From Stenomitos rutilans HA7619-LM2 (GTDB taxonomy: Bacteria; Cyanobacteriota; Cyanobacteriia; Leptolyngbyales; Leptolyngbyaceae): a DNA stretch of 64,000 bases. A program made the translations under genes and the position numbers. Every line of letters starts with the position of its first letter. The first letter of the stretch is position 1. Under the pieces are notes generated by a model, which was not told the DNA's origin, did no database searches, and saw nothing but the letters and a program-made list of their open reading frames with translations. The stretch spans positions 1 through 64,000 of the forward strand of contig JAHHIE010000030.1 of assembly GCA_019358945.1 (NCBI GenBank). Reading direction: 5' to 3'. Shown here one piece after another: positions 55,002-62,454 of this stretch.

Positions 55002-55758
55002 GATTAAACCTTCCCCCACGGTTAGTAGCCGTGAGGATAAATGATGTGCTCAACAGTTTTAGGAACAAGCAAACAGTGCCTTTAGCGCACCGAAAACATC
55101 GCCAGGAACAACACAAAACGTCGTTTAGAAACAGCCACAGGGAGCGTGAACCGAGCTCTTACTGTCAGCCGTTAATCGATCGTAGAAGGGAGAAGTTAGC
55201 GAGTAAAATCTACTTTTATGGCTGAGAAAAACCTACGCCAGATGGCTTAGATTTCCCTTTAACTAATAGGAACAAAACCTGAAAGTCCCTTACCAAAGCA
55301 ATTCCTATCCATTAGCACTCAGAAAATCTTAGAATTCAAACTATCTCTTATTAATTCAAACGTAATGAAGTTTGTGGCAAGTGTACAAGGGGGTAACACC
55401 CCTAAGGGTGATTTTTTAGATCCCTTAGATCGGTTAAGAGGTGAGCCTGATGAAATGTAAGATCTAGTGAACTGAATAAAGCTTTCAGAGGATGTCTTAA
55501 AAGGTATGGCTCATTATCCAAGAGTTGCATGGGCGCGGCATACCCTGCGGGAAGCAAGCTACGGGCAACGATGCTTCGAGTTTTACGGGGGCGGGTTGCC
55601 GCATGCCATGCCTTTGCGCGAGGCGATCGCAACGTTTCAGACATCCTCTCAGCGATCGCTTGCTCACCTTGCATTACAGCGTTTTCCAGGCACGTGAGGT
55701 TGCGCGTTGGGATCGAGGTTGCACCGCCGTTGCCTGAGCATTGCGATATGGCAGTCAC
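55002..55758. other. Intergenic region with HIP1-bearing repeat-like sequence
   Basis: No convincing gene. The part from 55500 to 55740 contains GGCATACCCTGCGGGAAGCA and two HIP1 sites, resembling dispersed extragenic repeats of cyanobacteria. Open frames on both strands here (up to 118 codons) have no family features and look like composition effects. A hairpin at 55397-55417 is listed separately. Confidence 0.5.
55397..55417 (+). terminator. Small hairpin with T-run, possible terminator
   Basis: CACCC (55397-55401), CTAA, GGGTG (55406-55410), then ATTTTTT. The first arm can instead pair with GGGGG at 55389-55393, so two exclusive hairpins are possible. It is not preceded by a recognised plus-strand gene; it could end a small RNA or antisense transcript. 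Confidence 0.4.
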
Positions 55759-56277
55759 TTATTTGAGCACTGGAAACTCTGCACGCAACAGAGTTTGAAT
55801 GGCGTTCTCCATGTCTTCGGGTTTGGTTAACGAAGAGTAGCGGTGAACGACATTGCCCGCGCGGTCAACTAGAAATTTCGTGAAGTTCCACTTAATCGCT
55901 TCCGTACCCAAAATGCCTGGAGCTGCTTTTGTCAGATATTTGAACAATGGATGAGCGTTTTGACCATTCACGTCGATTTTTTGAAAGAGGGGAAACGTCA
56001 CGCCAAAGCGCATTTCGCAGAAGGACTGGATTTCACTGGTGCTACCTGGTTCTTGCTGCCCAAACTGGTTACAAGGAAAGCCTAGAACCTCAAAGCTCTG
56101 ACTAGCGTACCGATCGTAAAGCGACTGAAGCCCCTTGTACTGAGGCGTAAAGCCGCACTGGCTAGCGGTATTCACAATCAACAGCACCTTGTCTCGATAG
56201 GTACTCAAATTGATGGGTTTGCCTTCAAGGCTGGTGGCAGTAAAGTCGTAGAGCGATTGGGGCTTGGTGGTGGTCAT
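55759..56277 (-). CDS. Glutathione peroxidase-family thiol peroxidase
   Basis: Reduces hydrogen peroxide or lipid hydroperoxides in the cytosol. 172 residues. Peroxidatic Cys41 lies in VNTASQCGFT; other family motifs are LGFPCNQFGQQEPGS, which holds the Gln and a possible resolving Cys, and IKWNFTKFLVDRAGNVV with the catalytic Trp and Asn. As in most bacterial members a Cys replaces selenocysteine, and thioredoxin is a likely electron donor. It lies 34 bp after cobL on the same strand and may be cotranscribed. Confidence 0.95.
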   Translation of the reverse strand: MTTTKPQSLYDFTATSLEGKPINLSTYRDKVLLIVNTASQCGFTPQYKGLQSLYDRYASQSFEVLGFPCNQFGQQEPGSTSEIQSFCEMRFGVTFPLFQKIDVNGQNAHPLFKYLTKAAPGILGTEAIKWNFTKFLVDRAGNVVHRYSSLTKPEDMENAIQTLLRAEFPVLK

Positions 56278-56311
56278 AACGATAAGTTCTTAACAAAACG
56301 CAACGATATCT

Positions 56312-57523
56312 TCACTCTAACTTTACCACTGTCCACTGCGTGACGGGTGCGAGCGATCGCCAGCCTAAAAACCGTCCAACAGGTTCTGCCCGTTGAATGG
56401 CAATGCGGGTGAAGGTTCCGCCCACCTTGTCATACCACTGAAAAAGCAGGCGTTCTCCCTCGATCGTGACGACATTAGCAACGAGCCGTCCACCCGGTTT
56501 CAATGCAGTCCAGCAACTCTCCAGCAACCCTGCTGTTGTCACACCACCACCAATGAAGATCGCATTGGGACTGGGTAAATTGTTGAGCGCATCGGGCGCT
56601 TTGCCATCAACGATGTGCAATCCCGGGGTACCAAGGGCAGTCGCGTTATCGGCAATATACTGGGTTCTGGCTTTCTCAATCGCGATCGCGCGGCAGCGGG
56701 GATGGCTCCGCATCCATTCGATGGCGATCGACCCACAGCCTGCGCCCACGTCCCACAGCAGTTCTCCTGGTGTCGGAGCTAGTGCCGATAGGGTGATGGC
56801 TCGTACTTCGCGCTTGGTTAGTTGTCCATCATGGTGATAAGCATTATCTGGCAGTCCTGGTGTTCGTGGCAGCAGTGGGATGCCTGGATCGGGGACGCAT
56901 TCAACCGCGATCGCGTTGAGATCCGCTAAAGCCATTTCCTGCCATGTTGCAGCAAGGCTTGTAATGTGCCGTTCGTATTTGCTACCCATTCGTTCTAAAA
57001 CAGTCATTGCGCTGTTGCCAAAGCCACATTGAGTCAATAATGCAGCCACGATCGCGGGCGTTTGTTTCCCTTCGCTCAAAATTAAAAGTTTGGCCTTGGG
57101 GTAGAGATAGGGATGCAGCAGGGCAGGCGATCGACCGCACAGGCTAACCGTTTCGACCTCCGTGAGCGACCAACCAAGCTGGGCACAGGCGAGGCTAAAC
57201 GTTGAGGGTGCTGGAACAATGGTCATTTCGGCGATCGGAATATGGCGCAGTAGCGTGACGCCGATGCCGTAACAAAGAGGGTCACCGCTTGCCAGCACAC
57301 AAACCGCTTGCCCCTGACGATGCAGAATTTCTTCAACCGAGTGGTGGATGGGCGATGTCCAAACCACACGTTCGCGATCGTCCTCTGGCAGCATGGCAAG
57401 ATGGCGATCGCCACCTACCAAGACTTCAGCTTGGTTAATGAGAGAACGGGCGATCGGGCTGAGTCCAGCTAATCCATCTTCGCCAATGCCTATGATCGCA
57501 AGCCACTTCTGAGTCATATACAT
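56312..57523 (-). CDS. cobL: Precorrin-6Y C5,15-methyltransferase (decarboxylating), CbiE-CbiT fusion
   Basis: Corrin-ring enzyme that methylates C5 and C15 and decarboxylates the acetate at C12. Residues about 1-205 are the CbiE-type tetrapyrrole methylase (WLAIIGIGEDGLAGLSPIA, VCVLASGDPLCYGIGVTLL). Residues about 215-403 are the CbiT-type Rossmann methyltransferase (LLWDVGAGCGSIAIEWM, AIFIGGGVTTAGLL). Length 404 fits CobL. Three start codons lie close together (TTG 57526, ATG 57523, ATG 57517); I list the first ATG. It is divergent from the riboswitch-led cob operon and is not itself downstream of the riboswitch. Confidence 0.93.
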   Translation of the reverse strand: MYMTQKWLAIIGIGEDGLAGLSPIARSLINQAEVLVGGDRHLAMLPEDDRERVVWTSPIHHSVEEILHRQGQAVCVLASGDPLCYGIGVTLLRHIPIAEMTIVPAPSTFSLACAQLGWSLTEVETVSLCGRSPALLHPYLYPKAKLLILSEGKQTPAIVAALLTQCGFGNSAMTVLERMGSKYERHITSLAATWQEMALADLNAIAVECVPDPGIPLLPRTPGLPDNAYHHDGQLTKREVRAITLSALAPTPGELLWDVGAGCGSIAIEWMRSHPRCRAIAIEKARTQYIADNATALGTPGLHIVDGKAPDALNNLPSPNAIFIGGGVTTAGLLESCWTALKPGGRLVANVVTIEGERLLFQWYDKVGGTFTRIAIQRAEPVGRFLGWRSLAPVTQWTVVKLE

Positions 57524-57549
57524 CAATCATCTACGAGATAACTAGCGGT

Positions 57550-57680
57550 CAGAAGGTGGAGGGGTAGAGGAAGCAGAGGGGGCAGGGGACAGGGGACAGG
57601 AGTTAGAAGTCAGGAGTCAGGAGTCAGAATTAACTCAAAACTCAAAACTCTCCACTCCTGCTGATCGCTGACCGCTCATT
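57550..57680 (+). repeat. Cluster of 7-bp tandem repeats upstream of the riboswitch
   Basis: Several heptad families in a row: GGGGACA-type runs near 57577-57600, AGTTAGA-AGTCAGG-AGTCAGG-AGTCAGA (57601-57628), AACTCAA-AACTCAA-AACTCTC (57632-57652) and GCTGATC-GCTGACC-GCTCATT (57660-57680). Each is in exact 7-bp register. It fills most of the gap between cobL and the riboswitch. Confidence 0.88.
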
Positions 57681-57714
57681 ACAAAAATTGGCATCTCACG
57701 TCTTGCCTGCTTTC

Positions 57715-57949
57715 TCATGCTAAGTTACGAAAGCCTGGAGTCGGGAAAGTCCGGTGTGATTCCGGTACTGTGCCGCAACTGTGAAGCGAAAGGACGAAGT
57801 AAAGGATGAAGGATCAACGCTAAAGGATAAGTTTTACCTTTAGTTTTTAGCCTTTAGCCTTTAGCCTTTTCAAGTCAGAATGCCGACTAGGTGGTATCTG
57901 TGGGATACCGTTGTCTACTCCCTGCGTCGCACGGGGAAGGAGTAAGGGT
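57715..57949 (+). promoter_or_regulatory. Cobalamin riboswitch with translational output hairpin
   Basis: The aptamer core is clear: GGGAAAGTCCGGTG near 57743, then TTCCGGTACTGTGCC and the B12-box-like GCCGCAACTGTGAAG (57772-57786), closed by CAAGTCAGAATGCCGAC (57870-57887). A peripheral stem (57820-57843, CTAAAGG/CCTTTAG) is followed by three TTTAGCC heptads (57846-57866). The output part pairs ACTCC (57917-57921) with GGAGT (57939-57943), covering the AAGGAG ribosome site of cobG; CCC/GGG extends the stem. Bound cobalamin would thus block translation. A hairpin GGTATC/GATACC at 57892-57909 lies between. Confidence 0.9.
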
Positions 57950-59419
57950 TTGTCTTCAAACGTTGCCCTCTCAAAATCGGCAATCTGTCCTGGTTTGTTT
58001 GTTCCATCGATCGCGCAAGATGGGCTACTGGTTCGCCTGAGAATACCGGGCGGTTTGCTGAACGTGGCCCAGTGCGAGGCGATCGCGGCTCTTGCTGATG
58101 ATGCGGATAGTGGTTTTGTTGAAGTTACGAATCGCGCCAATATCCAAATCCGTGGGCTTCAAGCTGATGTGTCGATCGAAGCGCTAGAACATCTACAAGC
58201 AGTAGGCTTAGCGTCTCCGATCGCGGCGGTGGATGCCCTTCGCAATATTATGGGTAGCCCCACCGCAGGTATCGATCGCCAGCAGTTGTTAGATACCCGC
58301 CCTTTGATTGCGGCCTGGAATGAGTATTTAACCACTCGTCCCGATTTTGCGGTGCTGTCACCAAAGTTTAGCGTGTGCTTTGACGGTGGTGAAGCGGTTT
58401 CAGTCCGCGATCGTCCGAACGACATCAGTTTGGTGGCAGAAGCGATCGACCACGAAATTTTGTTCCGCCTTCATTTGAATTTGGGCGATCGTGGGGACGC
58501 GCCTTGTGATGTTGGTGTGCTGGTTAAACCGCAAGAAAGTTTGCCGTTATTATCAGCAATAGCAGAGATTTACTGCGATTACACAGAGCAAGTGCTGAAG
58601 ATAGAAAAACAGCGTAAACCACGCTTACGAGACCTTTTGCATGATTGGGGTGTAGAGCTATTTCTGCAACAAGTTGTCGATCGTCTTCCGTTTTCTTGGC
58701 AAAGAAGTGAATCGCCTGCTAATACCTTGCTGCTCAATCACTATCAACATTTAGGGGTTCATTCCCAACGTCAAGCGGGCTTTTCCTACATGGGTGTAGT
58801 GCTTCCACTGGGTCGTTTGGAGACGCAGCAATGGCGTGAATTAACAACACTTGCAGCACGTTATAGCAATGGTATTCTTCGTTTAACGCCCTGGCAAAAC
58901 TTGCTGCTGACTGATATCCCAACGCCAAAAGTTGCCGCCGTACAGGCAGAAATTGAACAGCTTGGATTGTATGTTTCTGCAACTCATCCTCATAGCGCGA
59001 TCGTAGCTTGTTCGGGGCTTTCAGGCTGTAAAGCATCGGCTACTGACACCCAAGAAAATGCGCTAACTTTGGCAAATCATTTGGCAGAACATTTAACGCT
59101 CGATCGTTCAATTAACATTCATTTCAGCGGTTGTGAAAAGTCTTGCGCTCAGCATCACACTAGCGATATAGCCTTACTGGGTATTGCACAAGAAGGTGAG
59201 GCAACCTATCAGATTTATGTTGGAGATGATGGCTCAAAATTTGGTCGATCGCTCGATAAAACCTGTACTTTTACGCAGTTGCCTACTGTCATTGAGCAAA
59301 TAATTCGCACCTATCAAGCAAAACGATTTCATCCAAATGAAACCTTTAGAGCCTTTGTGAATCGCCACGAGATCGCGGAACTAAAGCAATTATTTAACAT
59401 TGCTCAAGTGGTATCTTAA
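57950..59419 (+). CDS. cobG: Precorrin-3B synthase (CobG)
   Basis: Sulfite/nitrite-reductase-like enzyme; CobG is the oxygen-dependent step that forms precorrin-3B, preparing ring contraction. 490 residues: two ferredoxin-like half domains (LVRLRIPGGLLNVAQCEAIA, TNRANIQIRGL) and the cluster/sirohaem motif CSGLSGC ... SGCEKSCAQHH (four Cys). The true start is TTG 57950, 7 bases after AAGGAG at 57937-57942; the upstream TTG at 57911 lies in the riboswitch output hairpin. First gene of the riboswitch-controlled cob operon. A 12-bp gap follows. Confidence 0.88.
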   Translation: MSSNVALSKSAICPGLFVPSIAQDGLLVRLRIPGGLLNVAQCEAIAALADDADSGFVEVTNRANIQIRGLQADVSIEALEHLQAVGLASPIAAVDALRNIMGSPTAGIDRQQLLDTRPLIAAWNEYLTTRPDFAVLSPKFSVCFDGGEAVSVRDRPNDISLVAEAIDHEILFRLHLNLGDRGDAPCDVGVLVKPQESLPLLSAIAEIYCDYTEQVLKIEKQRKPRLRDLLHDWGVELFLQQVVDRLPFSWQRSESPANTLLLNHYQHLGVHSQRQAGFSYMGVVLPLGRLETQQWRELTTLAARYSNGILRLTPWQNLLLTDIPTPKVAAVQAEIEQLGLYVSATHPHSAIVACSGLSGCKASATDTQENALTLANHLAEHLTLDRSINIHFSGCEKSCAQHHTSDIALLGIAQEGEATYQIYVGDDGSKFGRSLDKTCTFTQLPTVIEQIIRTYQAKRFHPNETFRAFVNRHEIAELKQLFNIAQVVS

Positions 59420-59430
59420 GCGAGGCAGCT

Positions 59431-60123
59431 ATGGCAATGAAACTAGAGACGATCGTACCCTTTGGTCGATCGCTGGATGAATACATCAGAATGTTTAACC
59501 TGACGGATGCTGATTTAAGCAAACGCATTCTTGGCGTAGGTGATGGGCCTGCTAGCTTTAACGCGGGGGCAACAAAATTAGGGTATACCGTGACCTCTAT
59601 TGACCCTGTCTACCAGTTTGGTGTTGCTGAAATTTTGTCTCGTTTTAATGCTGTTATCGATGACATTATTCATCAGGTAAAAGCTTCTCCAAATGACTGG
59701 GTTTGGACATATCACCAGTCGCCTGACAACCTACGCAAAAATCGCGTTCAGGCCATTTATACTTTTTTGAGTGACTATGAGACTGGCAAAGCAGAAGGAC
59801 GGTACTTAATTGACGCATTGCCCAAACTGGCGTTTCTCGATCGAGCCTTTGAGCTTGCGTTGTGTTCTCATTTCTTATTCCTTTATTCGGAACAACTCGA
59901 CTATCAATTTCATCTAGATTCAATTCGAGAGATGCTTAGAGTCAGCCAGGAAGTGCGAATTTTTCCGCTCTTGACGCTGATGCGTGAGCGATCGCCCCAC
60001 CTTGATCCAGTCATAGAAACCTTGACCGAAGGCTATCGGTTAGCCATCAAAACAGTGCCTTACGAATTACAAAAAGGTGGGAATGAAATGCTAATCATTA
60101 CAACGAAACATGAGCATGATTGA
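59431..60123 (+). CDS. Methyltransferase-like protein in the cob operon
   Basis: The 230-residue protein shows a Rossmann methyltransferase motif I, ILGVGDGPASFNAGATKLGY, followed by an acidic strand end TSIDPVYQF, as in SAM-binding proteins; the C-terminal part (LRVSQEVRIFPLLTLM) fits the later strands. The remainder is helical and has few family marks. It sits between cobG and cobH, overlapping cobH by 14 bp, so it is part of the B12-controlled transcript. Known corrin methylases (CobA, I, J, M, F, L) belong to other families or are accounted for, so its role is open; a link to cobalamin or to a B12-regulated step is inferred only. Confidence 0.75.
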   Translation: MAMKLETIVPFGRSLDEYIRMFNLTDADLSKRILGVGDGPASFNAGATKLGYTVTSIDPVYQFGVAEILSRFNAVIDDIIHQVKASPNDWVWTYHQSPDNLRKNRVQAIYTFLSDYETGKAEGRYLIDALPKLAFLDRAFELALCSHFLFLYSEQLDYQFHLDSIREMLRVSQEVRIFPLLTLMRERSPHLDPVIETLTEGYRLAIKTVPYELQKGGNEMLIITTKHEHD

Positions 60124-60745
60124 CTACATTCGAGATGGCAACGAAATTTATCAGCACTCGTTTGCCATCATTCGAGCAGAGGCAAATTTGTCACACCTAC
60201 CTGCGGCACTAGAAACTGTGGCCGTGAGGCTGATCCATTCCTGTGGCATGACGGATATTGTGCAGGATTTAGCGTTTTCCCTGAACGCAGCGGAGGCTGG
60301 ACGATCGGCATTACGCAACGGTGCACCCATTCTCTGTGACGCTCAAATGGTGGCAAACGGGGTTACTCGTAAACGCTTGCCTGCCAACAATGTGGTGCTT
60401 TGTACGTTGAATGACCCACAAGTGACCACGATCGCTCAACAAATCCAAAACACGCGATCAGCGGCAGCGTTGGAACTGTGGAAACCCCACTTGGCAGGGG
60501 CGATCGTGGCGATCGGCAACGCCCCCACCGCGCTCTTTCGTTTGTTGGAATTGTTGGATGAAGGCGCATCCAAACCCGCACTGATCTTGGGCTTTCCCGT
60601 TGGCTTTGTGGGTGCCGCCGAATCCAAAGCCGCTCTTGCAAAAGACAGCAGAGACGTTCCTTTTTTGACCCTTCAGGGTCGTCGGGGTGGGAGTGCAATG
60701 GCAGCCGCAGCCGTGAATGCGTTAGCAAAGGAGAATGAATTATGA
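60110..60745 (+). CDS. cobH: Precorrin-8X methylmutase
   Basis: Moves a methyl group from C11 to C12 to give hydrogenobyrinic acid. 211 residues with family marks RLIHSCGMTDI (catalytic His), ILCDAQMVANGVTRKRLP and ALILGFPVGFVGAAESK. It overlaps the methyltransferase-like gene by 14 bp and cobI by 4 bp, so translation is coupled through the operon. Confidence 0.95.
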   Translation: MSMIDYIRDGNEIYQHSFAIIRAEANLSHLPAALETVAVRLIHSCGMTDIVQDLAFSLNAAEAGRSALRNGAPILCDAQMVANGVTRKRLPANNVVLCTLNDPQVTTIAQQIQNTRSAAALELWKPHLAGAIVAIGNAPTALFRLLELLDEGASKPALILGFPVGFVGAAESKAALAKDSRDVPFLTLQGRRGGSAMAAAAVNALAKENEL

Positions 60746-61662
60746 CAGCGGAAAGGCAGAGGGCAGAGGGCAGAGGGCAGAAGGCAGAGGGAGCAGGGGG
60801 AGTAAGGGGAGCAGAGAGAGCAGGGGAAGTTGAGAAAGTTGAGGCAGCAGAAGCAGCAAGGGGAGCAGGGGAGGCAGAGGAGGTAACTCAAAATTCAAAA
60901 CTCAAAACTCAAAACTCAAAACTCTCTTCCCCAACTCCCGACTCCCGACTCCCCACTCTCCCACCCCTCGGCAAACTCTACGGCTTAGGCATTGGCCCTG
61001 GCGACCCAGAACTTTTGACGCTCAAGGCTCATCGCATTTTGACCTCGGTGCCTGTCATTGCCTATCCCATGATGGAAAGTGGCAAGGTGCTGGCACGGGC
61101 GATCGTGGCTGACTTTATTCGCCCAGAGCAAATTGAAGTGCCCATGCCGCTTCCGTTTAGCGTGGAGCGATCGTCGCAGCCGTACTATGACACTGGCGCT
61201 GAAGCCATTGCCCAACACCTGACCGCCGGACGGGATGTGGCCGTGTTATGTGAAGGTGATCCCATGCTGTACGGCTCGTTTATGTACATCTTCAATCGTC
61301 TTGCTGGACGCTTTGAAACTGAGGTGGTGCCGGGGATTTCTTCAACCTTTGCCAGTGCGGCTATGCTGGGTGCACCTCTTACCTACCGCAATGATGTGCT
61401 AAGCATCATGCCTGCCACGCTGGATGAAGCAACCTTGCGCGATCGCCTCGCTGTTGCGGACGCGGCCATCATTATCAAACTGGGTAGACACTTCGCCAAA
61501 GTTCGCATCATTTTGGATGAACTGGGTTTGCTCTCACGAGCGCTGTACATTGAACGTGCCACCATGCCAAACCAGCAAATTCGCCCGATCGCTGCCATGA
61601 ATCCGGTTGACGTTCCTTACTGGGCGCTCATTCTCATTCCCAGCGAGACGCGACCACAGTGA
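60742..61662 (+). CDS. cobI: Precorrin-2 C20-methyltransferase with repeat-derived N-terminal extension
   Basis: SAM-dependent methylase at C20 of precorrin-2. The enzyme fold starts near residue 75: KLYGLGIGPGDPELLTLKAH, VLCEGDPMLYGSFMYIF and EVVPGISSTFASAAMLGAPL, all typical. The first 74 residues do not belong to the family: they are translated simple repeats, Glu/Ala/Gly-rich and then (NSKLKTQ)-type 7-residue repeats. CobI is normally about 230-250 residues; here 306. The ATG overlaps the cobH stop by 4 bp, so the long start is likely used. No later ATG precedes the fold at a good distance. Confidence 0.93.
   Translation: MTAERQRAEGRGQKAEGAGGVRGAERAGEVEKVEAAEAARGAGEAEEVTQNSKLKTQNSKLSSPTPDSRLPTLPPLGKLYGLGIGPGDPELLTLKAHRILTSVPVIAYPMMESGKVLARAIVADFIRPEQIEVPMPLPFSVERSSQPYYDTGAEAIAQHLTAGRDVAVLCEGDPMLYGSFMYIFNRLAGRFETEVVPGISSTFASAAMLGAPLTYRNDVLSIMPATLDEATLRDRLAVADAAIIIKLGRHFAKVRIILDELGLLSRALYIERATMPNQQIRPIAAMNPVDVPYWALILIPSETRPQ
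60746..60953 (+). repeat. Simple and 7-bp repeats translated as the CobI N-terminus
   Basis: GGCAGAGGGCAGAGGGCAG-like purine repeats (about 60755-60880) are followed by AACTCAA heptads (60885-60926, six copies, one being AATTCAA and the last AACTCTC) and AACTCCC-GACTCCC-GACTCCC (60933-60953). All are in frame with cobI. Confidence 0.9.
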
Positions 61663-61710
61663 AATTGCCGATAATAGAATCACTTCTGCCCCCCAAATGG
61701 GACTGTTGCT

Positions 61711-62454
61711 ATGACTTCTTCTCTCCCTCAAACGGCTGCTTCTCAGTTAAAAGGACTGGCGTTACCACCGCTGGAGAATGGTGATCGCTTGACCCGCCCT
61801 GAATTTGAGCGTCGCTATAACGCCATGCCCGAAGTGAGAAAAGCCGAACTCGTTGAAGGAGTCGTCTATATGGCATCGCCGTTACGTTTTAGACCTCATG
61901 CTGAACCACACGGACGATTAATTACCTGGTTGGGTGTTTATCAGGCTGCTACACCTTACGTTCAAATGGGCATTGAGCCAACGATGCGTTTGGATATCGA
62001 CAATGAGCCGCAACCAGATGGCGTGTTGTTGATCAGCCAGGAAAGTGGTGGATGCTCATCATTGAGTGAGGATGGTTACCTAGAAGGCGCAACTGAACTA
62101 GTTGTAGAGGTTGCTGCGAGTAGTGCCGCCATTGACCTGAGCGATAAAAAACGTGCTTATCGGCGAAATGGCGTGCAGGAATACATCGTTTGGCAGGTGT
62201 TTGACCAGAAGATTGATTGGTTTCAGCGACAGGATGGCGATTACGTTTCGTTAGCGCCCGATGACGAGGGTATCATTCACAGTCAGGTGTTTCCAGGCTT
62301 GTGGTTAAACGTGGCAGCGATGTTGCAGGGCGACATGCGATCGGTCTTAGCCGTCTTGCAAACAGGCATTGAAACCGCAGAGCATCAAGCGTTTGTCCAG
62401 CAACTTGAAGCGCTCCGGAGCAAAACGACGCAAGCCAACGATCGACCGCAATGA
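61711..62454 (+). CDS. Uma2 family (DUF820) nuclease-like protein
   Basis: PD-(D/E)XK-fold protein of 247 residues, a family greatly expanded in cyanobacteria. Marks: RPEFERRYNAMPEVRKAELVEG with the first acids, PTMRLDIDNEPQPDGVLLI (Asp), ATELVVEVAASSAAIDLSDK (the E-x-x/V-E core) and RRNGVQEYIVWQVFDQKIDWF. The biological role of the family is not settled. It is inserted between cobI and cobJ and overlaps cobJ by 4 bp (ATGA), so it is translated with the cob genes. It has no known place in cobalamin synthesis. Confidence 0.9.
   Translation: MTSSLPQTAASQLKGLALPPLENGDRLTRPEFERRYNAMPEVRKAELVEGVVYMASPLRFRPHAEPHGRLITWLGVYQAATPYVQMGIEPTMRLDIDNEPQPDGVLLISQESGGCSSLSEDGYLEGATELVVEVAASSAAIDLSDKKRAYRRNGVQEYIVWQVFDQKIDWFQRQDGDYVSLAPDDEGIIHSQVFPGLWLNVAAMLQGDMRSVLAVLQTGIETAEHQAFVQQLEALRSKTTQANDRPQ

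Noticed and set aside
55402..55758. 118-codon minus-strand frame upstream of the glutathione peroxidase gene end
   Set aside because: Lies in HIP1-bearing repeat-like sequence that is open in several frames; composition is not protein-like.
57601..57680. CRISPR array
   Set aside because: Repeats are 7 bp in direct tandem register without unique spacers; no cas genes are present in the window.
57911..57949. cobG start at the first in-frame TTG
   Set aside because: This TTG lies inside the riboswitch output hairpin and would translate the ribosome site itself; TTG 57950 has AAGGAG at proper distance.
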